64,000 bases of DNA, taken from NCBI RefSeq assembly GCF_000017185.1, contig NC_009635.1:1056563-1120562 (forward strand), written 5' to 3'. The first letter of the stretch is position 1. The number at the start of each line of letters is the position of its first letter. Of the stretch, positions 29,195-38,452 are shown in pieces. The DNA is from Methanococcus aeolicus Nankai-3 (GTDB taxonomy: Archaea; AGJL01; Methanococci; Methanococcales; Methanococcaceae). The position numbers were made by a program, and so were the translations under genes. The notes beneath the pieces were generated by a model. That model was not told the DNA's origin. It ran no database searches and saw only the letters and a list, made by a program, of their open reading frames with translations.

Positions 29195-30772
29195 TTAAAT
29201 CTTCATAAATAAATAATTCCCCAACAACAAAGCATCACCAACAGATTTAAAGGACTTTAAAGCATCTTGTTCATTGCAAACAATGGGTTCGCCGTGTAAA
29301 TTAAAACTTGTATTTAAAACAAATGGGACATTAACAACGCCATTCACATAATCAATGATATTATAGTAGGTTGGATTAAATTCCTTTTTCAGAGTTTGAG
29401 CCCTAGTGGTGTCATCATTATGCACCACTCCATCTATTTTATTAATATATTCTTTTTTTACATCAAATAAAGTAGTCATAAACGGATTGTAGTGCGGATT
29501 TTTAAAATATTCCTCAACATAATCATATAGCATAGTTGGAGCAAAAGGCATAAAACTATCCCTATTAAGCATTTTATTAATCTTTTTTGCATTTTCCTTT
29601 TTAGGTAGTGCCAATATACTTCTATTTCCAAGTGCCCGAGCTCCAAACTCCATTTTATTTCTACAAATACATATAATTTTATTACTTATTAATAAATTGC
29701 CTATTGTTTCAGGAATTTCTTTTTCCTCAATGTATTTAATTTTATATTGATTTTCATTTAACTTTATTTTTTCAACAATATTAATTATATTTTCATTTTT
29801 TATATCGTATCCTAAATATGTGGTTTTTAAATCTACAAATTTTTTATTAAATAACAATGATGCACCAACAGAAAGCCCCTCGTCCCCCATAAACGGAGGA
29901 ACAAATAAATTATAATTTTCCATTATTTTTTTATTCAATTGAACATTTTGGGCAACTCCACCGCTAAAAACTATATTTTTTATGCCTGTTTCATTTGAAA
30001 ACTCATTTATTAGTTTTAAAACTTCGCTTTCCAATGTTTTTTGGGCATATTTTGAAATCAATATTTTACCATTAAACTCATTTATATTGATATTTTCTAA
30101 ATTAAATATCTTTTTCAGTGCTTTTGTAGCCTCAAATCCCACAACACCCAAATAATTATTAATCGTTTTGATTTTTTTATTGTATTCTATTATTTTTAAA
30201 TTATTTAAATCAATATTTAGGTTGGTATCATAGGTAGATAAACTCATTACCTTTCCTTCATCCTCCATCGGCTTAAATCCCAATACTTCCGTAATAGAGG
30301 CATAAAAATCCCCCATAGAATCAATTAAATCACTTTGTGCTATTGGTTCTATTCCTTTATTACTTCCAATTGATACCGTTGAGGAAAATCCATCTCCCCC
30401 CCCATCCATAGTAATAATTAAACATTCCTTATTTTTAAAATTTGATAATTTATACAATGATGCATGGCATAAATGGTGATTAAAATACAGCATAGGAATA
30501 TTTAATTTATTTTGTATCTCCTTTAATTCTTTTAATCGTTTTCCTTTTCTAAACATGCCCCCTACTGTTATTATTTCTGGTTTTTTGTCTGTGTCCGTGT
30601 TTTCTGTGTTATTATTTATGCTGTTGATTATGTAATTTATTGAATTTATGGGAGCTCCCCTTTGATTTTTTTTCCTTGTAAATCTTTCTTCGCCTACGGC
30701 ATATTTTAAATTATTGGTGTTATCAATTAAACAGGCACTAGAATTATGTCCGTCGGTTAATCCCAAAATCAT
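29195..30772 (-). CDS. Carbamoyltransferase, NodU/CmcH family
   Basis: 525-residue protein with an ASKHA-type N-terminal domain: MILGLTDGHNSSACLID (phosphate-binding), then GEERFTRKK, CHASLYKLSNF with HHLCH, TMDGGGDGFSSTV. The C-terminal domain has EFGARALGNRSILA, DSFMPFAPTML and FVLNTSFNLHGEPIV. These are the signatures of enzymes that carbamoylate sugars or antibiotics, and of the TobZ-like fold with a Fe(II) and carbamoyl phosphate site. The substrate in methanogens is unknown; a surface glycan is possible. Start ATG after ATGAGGATTATTT. The palindrome GGAGCTCC at about 30652 encodes the Gly-Ala-Pro in RGAPINS. Confidence 0.87.
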   Translation of the reverse strand: MILGLTDGHNSSACLIDNTNNLKYAVGEERFTRKKNQRGAPINSINYIINSINNNTENTDTDKKPEIITVGGMFRKGKRLKELKEIQNKLNIPMLYFNHHLCHASLYKLSNFKNKECLIITMDGGGDGFSSTVSIGSNKGIEPIAQSDLIDSMGDFYASITEVLGFKPMEDEGKVMSLSTYDTNLNIDLNNLKIIEYNKKIKTINNYLGVVGFEATKALKKIFNLENININEFNGKILISKYAQKTLESEVLKLINEFSNETGIKNIVFSGGVAQNVQLNKKIMENYNLFVPPFMGDEGLSVGASLLFNKKFVDLKTTYLGYDIKNENIINIVEKIKLNENQYKIKYIEEKEIPETIGNLLISNKIICICRNKMEFGARALGNRSILALPKKENAKKINKMLNRDSFMPFAPTMLYDYVEEYFKNPHYNPFMTTLFDVKKEYINKIDGVVHNDDTTRAQTLKKEFNPTYYNIIDYVNGVVNVPFVLNTSFNLHGEPIVCNEQDALKSFKSVGDALLLGNYLFMKI

Positions 30773-30912
30773 AAATAATCCTCATTAAATAGGTAATTAA
30801 ATATATAATATTAATTAGGTTTATATCATATATTTTATTATAAATTATACATTTAACATTAAGCAATATGTAGTGTTGTATGTTATATAATATTATATTA
30901 TTTGGTGATTTA

Positions 30913-31545
30913 ATGAATAAAAAGAAACTAATATTGTTTGACCTTGATAGTACGCTAATAGAAAATGAAACAATTGACGAATTTGCAAAAATTACAGGGG
31001 TGGAAAATGAAGTAAAGGAAATAACAAAAGATGCAATGAATGGAAAGCTAAATTTTGAACAATCCCTTAAAAAAAGAGTGGCACTTATAAAGGGAGCTCC
31101 CACCAGCAAAATAAAAGAAGCCGTATCTACATTTAAATTAACAGAAGGAGCAAAAGAGACTATTGAAGAGTTAAAAAATAGAGGGTATATTGTGGGAGTT
31201 GTTAGCGGTGGCTTTACTGTGGCAACTGATAAAATTAAAGAAATGCTTGGTTTGGATTATGCCTACTCCAACAATCTCATAGAAAATGATGGAATATTAA
31301 CAGGAGAAGTTAATGGAGTTATGATGGAGGAACAGGCAAAAGGGAAAATGCTAAAAGAATTGGCAAAAAGGGAAAATATAGATTTAAAAGATACCGTTGT
31401 TGTAGGCGATGGAGCAAATGACCTAAGTATGTTTAAAGTGGCAGGTTTTAAAATAGCATTTTGTGCAAAGGATATTTTAAAGAAAAATGCCGATATTTGT
31501 ATAGAAAAAAGAGATTTAAGAGAAATTTTAAAATATATAGAATAA
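30913..31545 (+). CDS. serB: Phosphoserine phosphatase
   Basis: HAD-family enzyme (210 residues) releasing serine from O-phosphoserine. Motif I FDLDSTLIE has the nucleophilic Asp; VSGGFTVA is motif II (Ser); GDGANDLSMFKVAGFKIAF holds motif III. The four-helix cap carries ENETIDEFAK. The start is ATG 30913 (MNKKKLILFD) with GGTGATTTA upstream, not the in-frame ATG at 30880. A coiled-coil protein gene follows 73 bp downstream in the same direction, as in Methanocaldococcus. O-phosphoserine is also the substrate for SepRS encoded at 38.4 kb. Confidence 0.93.
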   Translation: MNKKKLILFDLDSTLIENETIDEFAKITGVENEVKEITKDAMNGKLNFEQSLKKRVALIKGAPTSKIKEAVSTFKLTEGAKETIEELKNRGYIVGVVSGGFTVATDKIKEMLGLDYAYSNNLIENDGILTGEVNGVMMEEQAKGKMLKELAKRENIDLKDTVVVGDGANDLSMFKVAGFKIAFCAKDILKKNADICIEKRDLREILKYIE

Positions 31546-31618
31546 AATATATATTAGATGGTCCTATAATTAATATGATAATTAGTGCATATAGTAATTA
31601 ATATAGGGGTGCATATTA

Positions 31619-32248
31619 ATGAAAAATACCAATCTAAAAGACATATTAAATAACATAAATAAAGAAATAAATGAATTGTATGGGGATACAAAAGAATTAA
31701 AGGAAGAAAGAAATAATGCAAATGAAAAAGTTAAAATCTATAAAATTAAAAGAGAAGAAATTAATCAACTTGTTAAAGAAAAAATAGAAGAAATAAGGAA
31801 ATTAAAGGTAAAACGAGCAGAATTAATAAATGAATTTAAAGGATTAATGTTAAATAAAGAATCCATAGTTAAAGAAATAGAAAGAATAGAACAAATAATA
31901 GAAACACATCGTCCAACTATTGAAAAAGAAAGGGAACTCATAGGAGAAGTTGAATATTATAGAAAACTTCATGCCAAAAGTGAAGTTGCAGATGAATTGG
32001 GTGCTAAAATAAATGAAATATCTGATGAAATATCTGAACTAGTAAAAAAATCCGCAGAGGAACATAGTAAAGTAGTAGATAATGCTAAAATAAGTGCAGA
32101 TAGCCATCAAAAATTGATAAGGACATATAATAAAATAAACCAATTAAAAGAAGAAGCTAATAAGATATACAATAAAATAAAGGGAGAGGTAAAAGAAGAA
32201 GGGGAGAAAGAGGAGAATGAAAAAGAAACTAATGAAGAGGAAAAATAA
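31619..32248 (+). CDS. Coiled-coil protein, function unknown
   Basis: 209 residues, almost entirely heptad-like and rich in Lys, Glu and Ile, with no hydrophobic membrane segment. A short break near 110-125 (YYRKLHAKSEVADELG) divides two helical arms, and the C-terminus is a strongly acidic-basic tail (EEGEKEENEKETNEEEK). Conserved archaeal proteins of this kind are annotated only as coiled-coil, and often follow serB. It may interact with RNA or translation components but nothing here shows it. Start ATG by GGGGTGCATATTA. Confidence 0.85.
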   Translation: MKNTNLKDILNNINKEINELYGDTKELKEERNNANEKVKIYKIKREEINQLVKEKIEEIRKLKVKRAELINEFKGLMLNKESIVKEIERIEQIIETHRPTIEKERELIGEVEYYRKLHAKSEVADELGAKINEISDEISELVKKSAEEHSKVVDNAKISADSHQKLIRTYNKINQLKEEANKIYNKIKGEVKEEGEKEENEKETNEEEK

Positions 32249-32287
32249 TAAAATAATAAATGAATTAATATATTAAAAATACAATCC

Positions 32288-32422
32288 ATAGTAAATCGAC
32301 GAACATTCTTCACTAACATTGTATGTAAAAGGCGACTTATCTTCTATTAATTCCAAATTAACGATTAATTCGTCCTTAATTATTTGGGACGATTAAGGAA
32401 CATATAATGTCGATTCACTATA
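32288..32422 (+). repeat. Terminal-inverted-repeat element E with compensatory changes
   Basis: Opens ATAGTAAATCGACGAA and closes TGTCGATTCACTATA. Where the other elements have AATCTTC at the left end and GAAG(A)TT at the right, this copy has AATCGAC and GTCGATT, so both ends changed together and still pair. It keeps CTTCACTAAC near the left end and GGGACGATTAAGGAAC near the right. It lies 43 bp upstream of the DUF98 gene. Confidence 0.72.
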
Positions 32423-32465
32423 ATCAAAGATTAGCTAATTTATATAAAGATTTTTGCGTGTAAAT

Positions 32466-32972
32466 ATGAAAACCCCCCCTTATGTAAAAATATCGGAGCT
32501 CCAACAAAAATATAATTTAAAAAATGAAGAAAAAATATTTTTAGGAACTGATGGGAGCATTACCAATTTATTAGAGATATTATTTAACGATAAAGTAATT
32601 GTAAAGACCATTAGCCAAATGACCATTGAGGATACATATTATAGAACTGTTATTTTGAAAATTAAAAACATTCCTATGATATATGCCACTTCAAAGATAC
32701 CACTTAAAAATATAAAAAACAATGAATTGAGAGAAAATATATCAAAAGACCTACTATCTGCGGACATACCAATAGGCAAAATTCTAAAAATGCATAATTT
32801 AGAAACACGGCGAGAAATTAAAAATATAACCTATGATAGCATTGATAAAAATGTCCAACAATACCTTGAAACTACTAAAACGGAGCTCCCCCAAAGAACA
32901 TACAACATAATTTATAAAAATAATATATTAATGGAATTAACTGAAATATTTAATGTTGGGGAACATTTGTAG
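32466..32972 (+). CDS. DUF98 / chorismate pyruvate-lyase-like protein
   Basis: 168 residues of the DUF98 family, which is related to UbiC chorismate lyases. Visible segments are GTDGSITNLLEIL, EDTYYRTVILKI, IPMIYATSKIPL and the C-terminal LPQRTYNIIYKNNILMELTEIF, a pattern seen in archaeal members next to the AMMECR1-related radical SAM gene (as here). Archaeal members are predicted to form 4-hydroxybenzoate from chorismate, a precursor in methanopterin synthesis; that function is inferred. I chose ATG 32466 over TTG 32454. Confidence 0.72.
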   Translation: MKTPPYVKISELQQKYNLKNEEKIFLGTDGSITNLLEILFNDKVIVKTISQMTIEDTYYRTVILKIKNIPMIYATSKIPLKNIKNNELRENISKDLLSADIPIGKILKMHNLETRREIKNITYDSIDKNVQQYLETTKTELPQRTYNIIYKNNILMELTEIFNVGEHL

Positions 32973-33194
32973 TTATGTTGGGGAGCTTTTTACATCATGT
33001 CCCCATATTCTTAATATTTTATATCTTATTATTAAATATATTAAGATATGATAAAACATTACAGAACATACTTTTCAAACGGACCATATAATATATTTGA
33101 AATTTTTGAATATGTTCATTATATTGCCTGATTAATTAAATTATTTTTTTAGAATATTATTTATTATAATATATAAAAAAAGTGGGGGGATAAT

Positions 33195-34202
33195 ATGTCC
33201 AAAAAAGCACTATTTTATGAAAAAATGGCAGATAATAAAGTTAGGTGTAATATTTGTCATAGGCATTGTGTAATATTAGATAAAAAAAGGGGATTCTGTA
33301 AAGGTCGAGAAAATAACAATGGGGAACTATATGCTGTAAATTATGGAAAGGTTTGTTCAATGGCAATTGACCCAATTGAAAAAAAACCATTATTCAATTT
33401 TCATCCAAATTCATCGGTATTTTCAGTAGCAACAGGAGGTTGTAATTTTAGATGTCTTCACTGTCAAAATTGGCAGATTAGCCAGTATGCTCCCGATGAC
33501 ATACCATATAATGAGTTATATCCAGAAGATATTGTAAATATGGCAGTTAAATATAATTGCGATGGAATAGCATATACATACACAGAACCAACAATTTTTT
33601 ATGAATTAATGAATGATACTTCAAATATTGCAAAAGAAAAAGCCCTATTTAACACCATGATAACAAATGGATATATTGAAAAAGAACCTTTAAAAAACTT
33701 AAAAATAGATGCAATGAATATAGATATTAAAGGAAATGAGAAATTTTATAAAGAAGTATGTTTTGCAAAATTGGAGCCTGTATTGGAGACCTGCATTAAT
33801 GCAAAAAAATTAGGTATTCATTGTGAAATTACAAATTTAATTATTCCAACATATAATGATGCCATTGAGGACATTAGGTTAATTATAGAATTTGTAAAAG
33901 ATAAACTTGGAAAAGAAACTCCGCTTCATTTTACAGGATTTTATCCAGATTATAAACTTACAAATGTGCCACCCACTCCTGCGGAGCCTCTTATAAATGC
34001 CCAAAAAATGGCAATTGAAGAGGGGCTAAAATATGTATATGTTGGCAATGTTCCGGGCTGTGATGAAAATACCTACTGTCCAAATTGTGGGGAGCTCCTT
34101 ATTAAAAGAAGAGGATTTTCAGTGATTGAAAATAATTTGGATGTGGTAGGGAGCTCCTGTAAATGTCCAAAATGTCGTGAAAAAATAGATATTATAATAT
34201 AA
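33195..34202 (+). CDS. amrS: AmmeMemoRadiSam system radical SAM enzyme AmrS
   Basis: Radical SAM protein of 335 residues. The N-terminal part has CNICHRHCVI and GFCKG cysteines; the SAM cluster is CNFRCLHC at Cys83, Cys87 and Cys90. YTYTEPTIFYEL and DAMNIDIKG follow in the barrel. The C-terminus has a zinc-ribbon-like CPNCGELL ... CKCPKC. The family occurs with AMMECR1 and MEMO1 proteins, with an unknown but conserved modification role. Start by GGGGGGATAAT. An A/T-rich gap of 222 bp with no gene or clear hairpin lies upstream. It follows the DUF98 gene, an arrangement also seen in other Methanococcales. Confidence 0.92.
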   Translation: MSKKALFYEKMADNKVRCNICHRHCVILDKKRGFCKGRENNNGELYAVNYGKVCSMAIDPIEKKPLFNFHPNSSVFSVATGGCNFRCLHCQNWQISQYAPDDIPYNELYPEDIVNMAVKYNCDGIAYTYTEPTIFYELMNDTSNIAKEKALFNTMITNGYIEKEPLKNLKIDAMNIDIKGNEKFYKEVCFAKLEPVLETCINAKKLGIHCEITNLIIPTYNDAIEDIRLIIEFVKDKLGKETPLHFTGFYPDYKLTNVPPTPAEPLINAQKMAIEEGLKYVYVGNVPGCDENTYCPNCGELLIKRRGFSVIENNLDVVGSSCKCPKCREKIDIII

Positions 34203-34266
34203 AATTAATATATGAATATTATTAATTTTATTATAATTTTATTTTTATATTTTAATCGGTGCATAT

Positions 34267-35457
34267 ATGAACAACCCCAAAAAACCCAAAAAAGAATATT
34301 TTGGAATTGATAAAGATGTTTTATTACTTACCACAGTTAGTTTTATAAATGATTTAAGTAGTGAAATGATTATGCCAATTCTTCCATTATTTATAACTTC
34401 ATTGGGGGGTTCAAGTGTAGTTGTTGGTCTAATAGGGGGATTAAAAGATAGTATATCAAGTATTTTAAAGGTAATATCTGGATATTATTCTGATAAAACA
34501 GGCAGGAGAAAAGTTTTTGTTTTTGCAGGTTATTTAACCTCATCCATTTTTAAATTATTACTTTCATTTTCAACTACTTGGTTTGGAGTTTTATTTTTTT
34601 CGGCATTTGAAAGGGTTGGAAAAGGTGTAAGAACAGCCCCACGAGATGCCATTATATCAGATTTAATGGCCGAAAAAAGAGGAATGGGATTTGGAATTCA
34701 ACGGGCAGGAGATACATTTGGGGCAATACTTGGGTCTGTGGGCGTACTCATACTTTTCTGGTACTTATATTATGATTTTAGGGAAATTATATTAATATCG
34801 GCGTCCCTTTCATTTTTAGCACTGGTTCCTCTTTATTTTCTTAAAGAGAAAAAAAAGATTAAAAGGCAAAATTTATCGCTAAAAATAGGTTTAAAAAATT
34901 TATCAACTCCATTAAAACTATTTATATTGATATCTGGTATATTTACATTGGCCAATTTTAGTTATATGTTTTATATCCTAAAAGCCCAGACAATTTTTAC
35001 TGGTCGGTTGGCTATCGGAGCTCCCATAATATTATATATTTTGTTTAATATATTTTATGGCATATTTGCTCTTCCTTTTGGAGTTCTTTCGGATAAAATA
35101 GGGAGAAAAAAAGTTATTATTTTTGGATACCTCATATATGCCATAACTGCCTTTGGATTTGCATTATTTAATTCTTTAAATTATTTCATAATATTATTTG
35201 CACTATATGGAATATCCTATGCCATAATTGAAGGAAACCAGAGAGCTTATGTATCCGATTTATCATCAGAATATATAAGGGGAACTGCATTGGGAACATT
35301 TCATACCATTGTTGGTTTAATGGCATTGCCTTCAAGTTTAATAGCTGGGTATTTATGGAGTATCGACCCCAACATACCTTTTATATATGGGGGAATTGTG
35401 GCATTAATTTCAAGCATGTTATTTATAATATTTGCAATAAAGTTTAAGTTAAGTTAA
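34267..35457 (+). CDS. Major facilitator superfamily transporter
   Basis: 396-residue membrane protein with about 12 hydrophobic helices. The N-terminal LTTVSFINDLSSEMIMPILP, then the loop YSDKTGRRKVFVFAGY (the MFS signature between helices 2 and 3), FERVGKGVRTAPRDAIIS, and a second loop LSDKIGRRKVIIFGYL in the C-terminal half. This arrangement matches archaeal and bacterial MFS members of unassigned substrate. Start by TCGGTGCATAT. It is likely co-transcribed with amrS (65-bp gap), though no functional link is known. Confidence 0.87.
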   Translation: MNNPKKPKKEYFGIDKDVLLLTTVSFINDLSSEMIMPILPLFITSLGGSSVVVGLIGGLKDSISSILKVISGYYSDKTGRRKVFVFAGYLTSSIFKLLLSFSTTWFGVLFFSAFERVGKGVRTAPRDAIISDLMAEKRGMGFGIQRAGDTFGAILGSVGVLILFWYLYYDFREIILISASLSFLALVPLYFLKEKKKIKRQNLSLKIGLKNLSTPLKLFILISGIFTLANFSYMFYILKAQTIFTGRLAIGAPIILYILFNIFYGIFALPFGVLSDKIGRKKVIIFGYLIYAITAFGFALFNSLNYFIILFALYGISYAIIEGNQRAYVSDLSSEYIRGTALGTFHTIVGLMALPSSLIAGYLWSIDPNIPFIYGGIVALISSMLFIIFAIKFKLS

Positions 35458-35506
35458 TTAAGTGATAAAATATACAGATATAGAAAATACCAATTAATGT
35501 GAAAAT

Positions 35507-36085
35507 ATGTTTAAAGAAGATAAAAAAAGAACGCTAAATAAATTAAATGAGGCCATAAAAAATAATTTTGTGGATAAAGGCGTAATGTACATAGTAGATA
35601 AAATTAACGAAAAAGAGAATTACTATACAACAAGTAGCTGTATTGGTAGATGCGGAATAATGGAATTTCCAAAAAATAAAACTCCAAAAATATTCTCAAA
35701 ATGGCTTGGAAAATGGCATCATTATGCCACCAATGAGGAACTATTTGATGCCATGGCAAATAAATCGGAGGAATTTAAAAATATAATATTTATTATGAAC
35801 TCCCCCATATTACATATAGCTTCAAAAGATATGGAATGTGCCAAAAAACTACTTGAATGTGCATACCACAACGGATTAAAGGCGTCGTCTATAAAATCAA
35901 TAAATAAAAGGAGAATTATTGTAGAAATAATGACTACCAATAAAGTAGATGCCCCAATTGGAATTGATGGAAAAATTGTTGTAGATGATGAATATTTAAA
36001 AGTACTATTGAAAATAGGAAATGAAAAACTTAAATTATCCAGAGACGGAATATATAGATTTTATGAAAAATTGGATACCATATAA
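35507..36085 (+). CDS. taw3: tRNA(Phe) wyosine methyltransferase Taw3
   Basis: 192-residue SAM-dependent enzyme of the TYW3 family, methylating N4 of the tricyclic base at tRNA(Phe) position 37 during wybutosine synthesis. Family sequence: YYTTSSCIGRCGIMEFP, FSKWLGKWHHYAT, IIFIMNSPILHIASKDME and AYHNGLKASSIKSI. These include the conserved Ser-Ser-Cys-x-Gly-Arg and the Trp-His. Start by AATGTGAAAAT. It lies 49 bp after the MFS gene and 70 bp before the phospholipid synthase gene. Confidence 0.92.
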   Translation: MFKEDKKRTLNKLNEAIKNNFVDKGVMYIVDKINEKENYYTTSSCIGRCGIMEFPKNKTPKIFSKWLGKWHHYATNEELFDAMANKSEEFKNIIFIMNSPILHIASKDMECAKKLLECAYHNGLKASSIKSINKRRIIVEIMTTNKVDAPIGIDGKIVVDDEYLKVLLKIGNEKLKLSRDGIYRFYEKLDTI

Positions 36086-36155
36086 TTAATATACCCAAAC
36101 AAATAATAAAAAATATAAAATATAATAAAATATATAGGAGCTCCAAGATGATAAA

Positions 36156-36806
36156 ATGTTTAAAATTCGTAAAATTATAACTATATCCGATTATGTAACG
36201 GCAATAAATATTATTTTAGGACTATGTGCAATAATATTTCATGATTTTAGATTTATATATGCTTCAATAGTATTTGATGCATTAGATGGATTCGTAGCAA
36301 GAAAAACAAACACGGTTTCAGATTTTGGTGCTGAATTGGATAGTATTTGTGATGTGGTTAGTTTTGGGGTAGCTCCTGCCTATTTACTGTATTATTATTT
36401 CAATAGTCCATTTGTGTTGGTTGCCTCATTAATTTTCCTTGTGTGTGGAGCTTTTAGGTTGGCGAGATTTGGTGTGCTTGATGTTAAATACTTTATAGGA
36501 CTTCCAATTCCTGCGGGAGCTTTAATTTTGGCCATTATTTGTGAATTTTTCATAAATTATAATAATTATATTGTAAATTATGGCATTTCTGAAAATATAA
36601 TTAATATTGTTGTATCAATTTTAGGTGTGATTTTCGGAGTTCTAATGATAAGTGATATTAGCTATCCCAAATATCCAAACAAAATAATGATGGGAATTTT
36701 TGGGGTATCTTTAATATTAAGTATGTTTGGAATATTTGAACCACTTGGAATTTGTGCTGTTTGTTATGTAATTTATGGATTGTTTAAAAATGAAAATGTT
36801 CAATAA
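36156..36806 (+). CDS. pssA: CDP-alcohol phosphatidyltransferase, probable archaetidylserine synthase
   Basis: Integral membrane enzyme (216 residues) moving a CDP-activated lipid onto an alcohol. The motif DALDGFVARKTNTVSDFGAELDS follows D-x2-DG-x2-AR-x8-G-x3-D, with the last Asp in the following DVVSFG segment. SFGVAPAYLLYYY and ARFGVLDVKYFIGLPIPAGA are typical of the serine-using branch. Five to six hydrophobic helices are visible. L-serine as acceptor is inferred from similarity. Start by AAGATGATAAA. Confidence 0.88.
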   Translation: MFKIRKIITISDYVTAINIILGLCAIIFHDFRFIYASIVFDALDGFVARKTNTVSDFGAELDSICDVVSFGVAPAYLLYYYFNSPFVLVASLIFLVCGAFRLARFGVLDVKYFIGLPIPAGALILAIICEFFINYNNYIVNYGISENIINIVVSILGVIFGVLMISDISYPKYPNKIMMGIFGVSLILSMFGIFEPLGICAVCYVIYGLFKNENVQ

Positions 36807-36819
36807 CAAAAAGGCAGAT

Positions 36820-36879
36820 TATAGTTAATCTTCAAAAACCGTCCCTTGTTTGTCTCAGATAGTCCAAAGATTGACTATA
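36820..36879 (-). repeat. Short terminal-inverted-repeat element F
   Basis: A 60-bp, internally deleted copy on the minus strand: TATAGTCAATCTTTGG at one end and TTGAAGATTAACTATA at the other, with GACAAACAAGGGACGG inside. The right half nearly matches element C (GGACAAACAAGAGACAG). It lies in the gap between pssA and the ABC-class ATPase gene. Confidence 0.7.
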
Positions 36880-37019
36880 TTCAACATAGCATAACACAAA
36901 AACAGTATAATGTATGGGGGTGCATATGTCCATATAATAATGATTGAGGCATATGTGAACATCCAATATTATACACATATAAAATACCATAACTACCAGA
37001 TACTCTCGTAGGCGATATT

Positions 37020-38399
37020 ATGTATTATAATAACAATAATAATAACAATAATAATAACAATAATTCATTAATCAGCGAGATAATAAAAAACATAACAACA
37101 CCACATTTAAATAGAAAACTCCTCACAAATTTCAATAAAAACAAATTATATTATACGGCCAAACAGGCAGACAATAATATAAAAGTTGTTCTACCATTTA
37201 TTTTTAAAAGAGATGATTTGTTGGATTTAAATAAAAATGGGTTAGAAGGAAGTACTGCGAGAATTATAGAACTTATTAAAGAAGAAATAAAAAGAAAAAA
37301 ATTTCCAGAATTATCGGGAAATGGCGGAAAGCGATATATGGAGCTGTTTGAGCCCATTACCGTAGTAAATAGTGATTTAAATATCGGTTGTAATTTATGG
37401 AGGGCTGATGCCTATAATTTCATAAGCGATGATAATATTTATTTATCGTTAAAAATGATTTATGGGGATGGAGCTCCCAAAACAATTGCCAGAAATATTG
37501 ATGAATTAACATATAAATTAGATGATTTTATACAAAAAATACCATATAAAATACTTGAAAAAGAAAATATAAACACCATAAATCAGAAAGATTTAAGAAG
37601 CAAATTAAAAGATTTGGGGCTTGTGTCTTTTGTAGGAGACAGTTCAAAACCTGCGAGAGAATATACAAATGTAAGAAGACATTACAGAATTGCAGGACCG
37701 AAAAAAGGAATAAATGTGGCTTTTGAAACTCCAAAAGAATTAACGCCAATTGCCGTGGAGTTATATGATGGCAACATTATTACGGGACTCGGAATAAAAG
37801 AAAGGGAAATATATATTATCACTGGGAGAAATGCCCAGGGAAAAACAACTCTTTTAGAGGCCATTGATAGTGGAAGAGACGACCATTTAATAGGCGATGG
37901 AAGGGAATATATTATTACCACAAAAAACATATCTAAGGCTACAACAGGATGCATGCAAATGTATGGGCAAGATATAAGTCTATTTTTTGAAAAATTGCCA
38001 AAAGGAATAAAAGGCACACCCAAAGAGGTCCATGGAACTGCATCAGGTTCTATGACCATGGCATATCAAATTCAGAAGGCACTATCCACTGGCGTAGATT
38101 TAATATTAATTGATGAAGATAATTCAGCTGTAAATTTACTTGTAAGTGGTTTGCTTTCAAGCTGGTTTGAAGGAGTTAAACCACTTTCGGAAATTATAAT
38201 GAATGAAAGAGAAAAATTAAATTCTGCATTTATAATTATAACTAGTAGTTTGGATTTACTTACGGCTTCAGGAGATAGGGGGATTTATTTGGAAAATCAC
38301 GAAGCAAAATATTTGAATATAGATAAATTTAAAGAAGAGTTGAGCAATTATTATTTAACGCTTGGTAAAGATATTCGTCTTAATAGAAATAAAAAATAA
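37020..38399 (+). CDS. ABC-class ATPase (COG3044 type)
   Basis: 459 residues related to predicted ATPases of the ABC class found in archaea and bacteria. Walker A is GRNAQGKT near 268-275, followed by AIDSGRDDHLIGDGREYII. The signature-like SGSMTMAYQIQKALSTG and the Walker B LILIDEDNSAVNLL are recognisable. The N-terminus has a run of about a dozen Asn (MYYNNNNNNNN...), encoded by an (AAY)n microsatellite, which is unlike the rest of the protein and probably a variable tail. Function is not known; it may use nucleotide in RNA-linked processes. Start by GGCGATATT. Confidence 0.85.
   Translation: MYYNNNNNNNNNNNNSLISEIIKNITTPHLNRKLLTNFNKNKLYYTAKQADNNIKVVLPFIFKRDDLLDLNKNGLEGSTARIIELIKEEIKRKKFPELSGNGGKRYMELFEPITVVNSDLNIGCNLWRADAYNFISDDNIYLSLKMIYGDGAPKTIARNIDELTYKLDDFIQKIPYKILEKENINTINQKDLRSKLKDLGLVSFVGDSSKPAREYTNVRRHYRIAGPKKGINVAFETPKELTPIAVELYDGNIITGLGIKEREIYIITGRNAQGKTTLLEAIDSGRDDHLIGDGREYIITTKNISKATTGCMQMYGQDISLFFEKLPKGIKGTPKEVHGTASGSMTMAYQIQKALSTGVDLILIDEDNSAVNLLVSGLLSSWFEGVKPLSEIIMNEREKLNSAFIIITSSLDLLTASGDRGIYLENHEAKYLNIDKFKEELSNYYLTLGKDIRLNRNKK
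37023..37068 (+). repeat. AAY trinucleotide tract coding for poly-Asn
   Basis: Tandem AAT/AAC codons directly after the start of the ATPase gene. The trinucleotide period preserves frame, so length variation would alter only the Asn tail. Confidence 0.8.
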
Positions 38400-38452
38400 A
38401 AGTTTTATAAGATTAAATAAAATAAAAATACTGAAAAAAAGGAATGATATAA

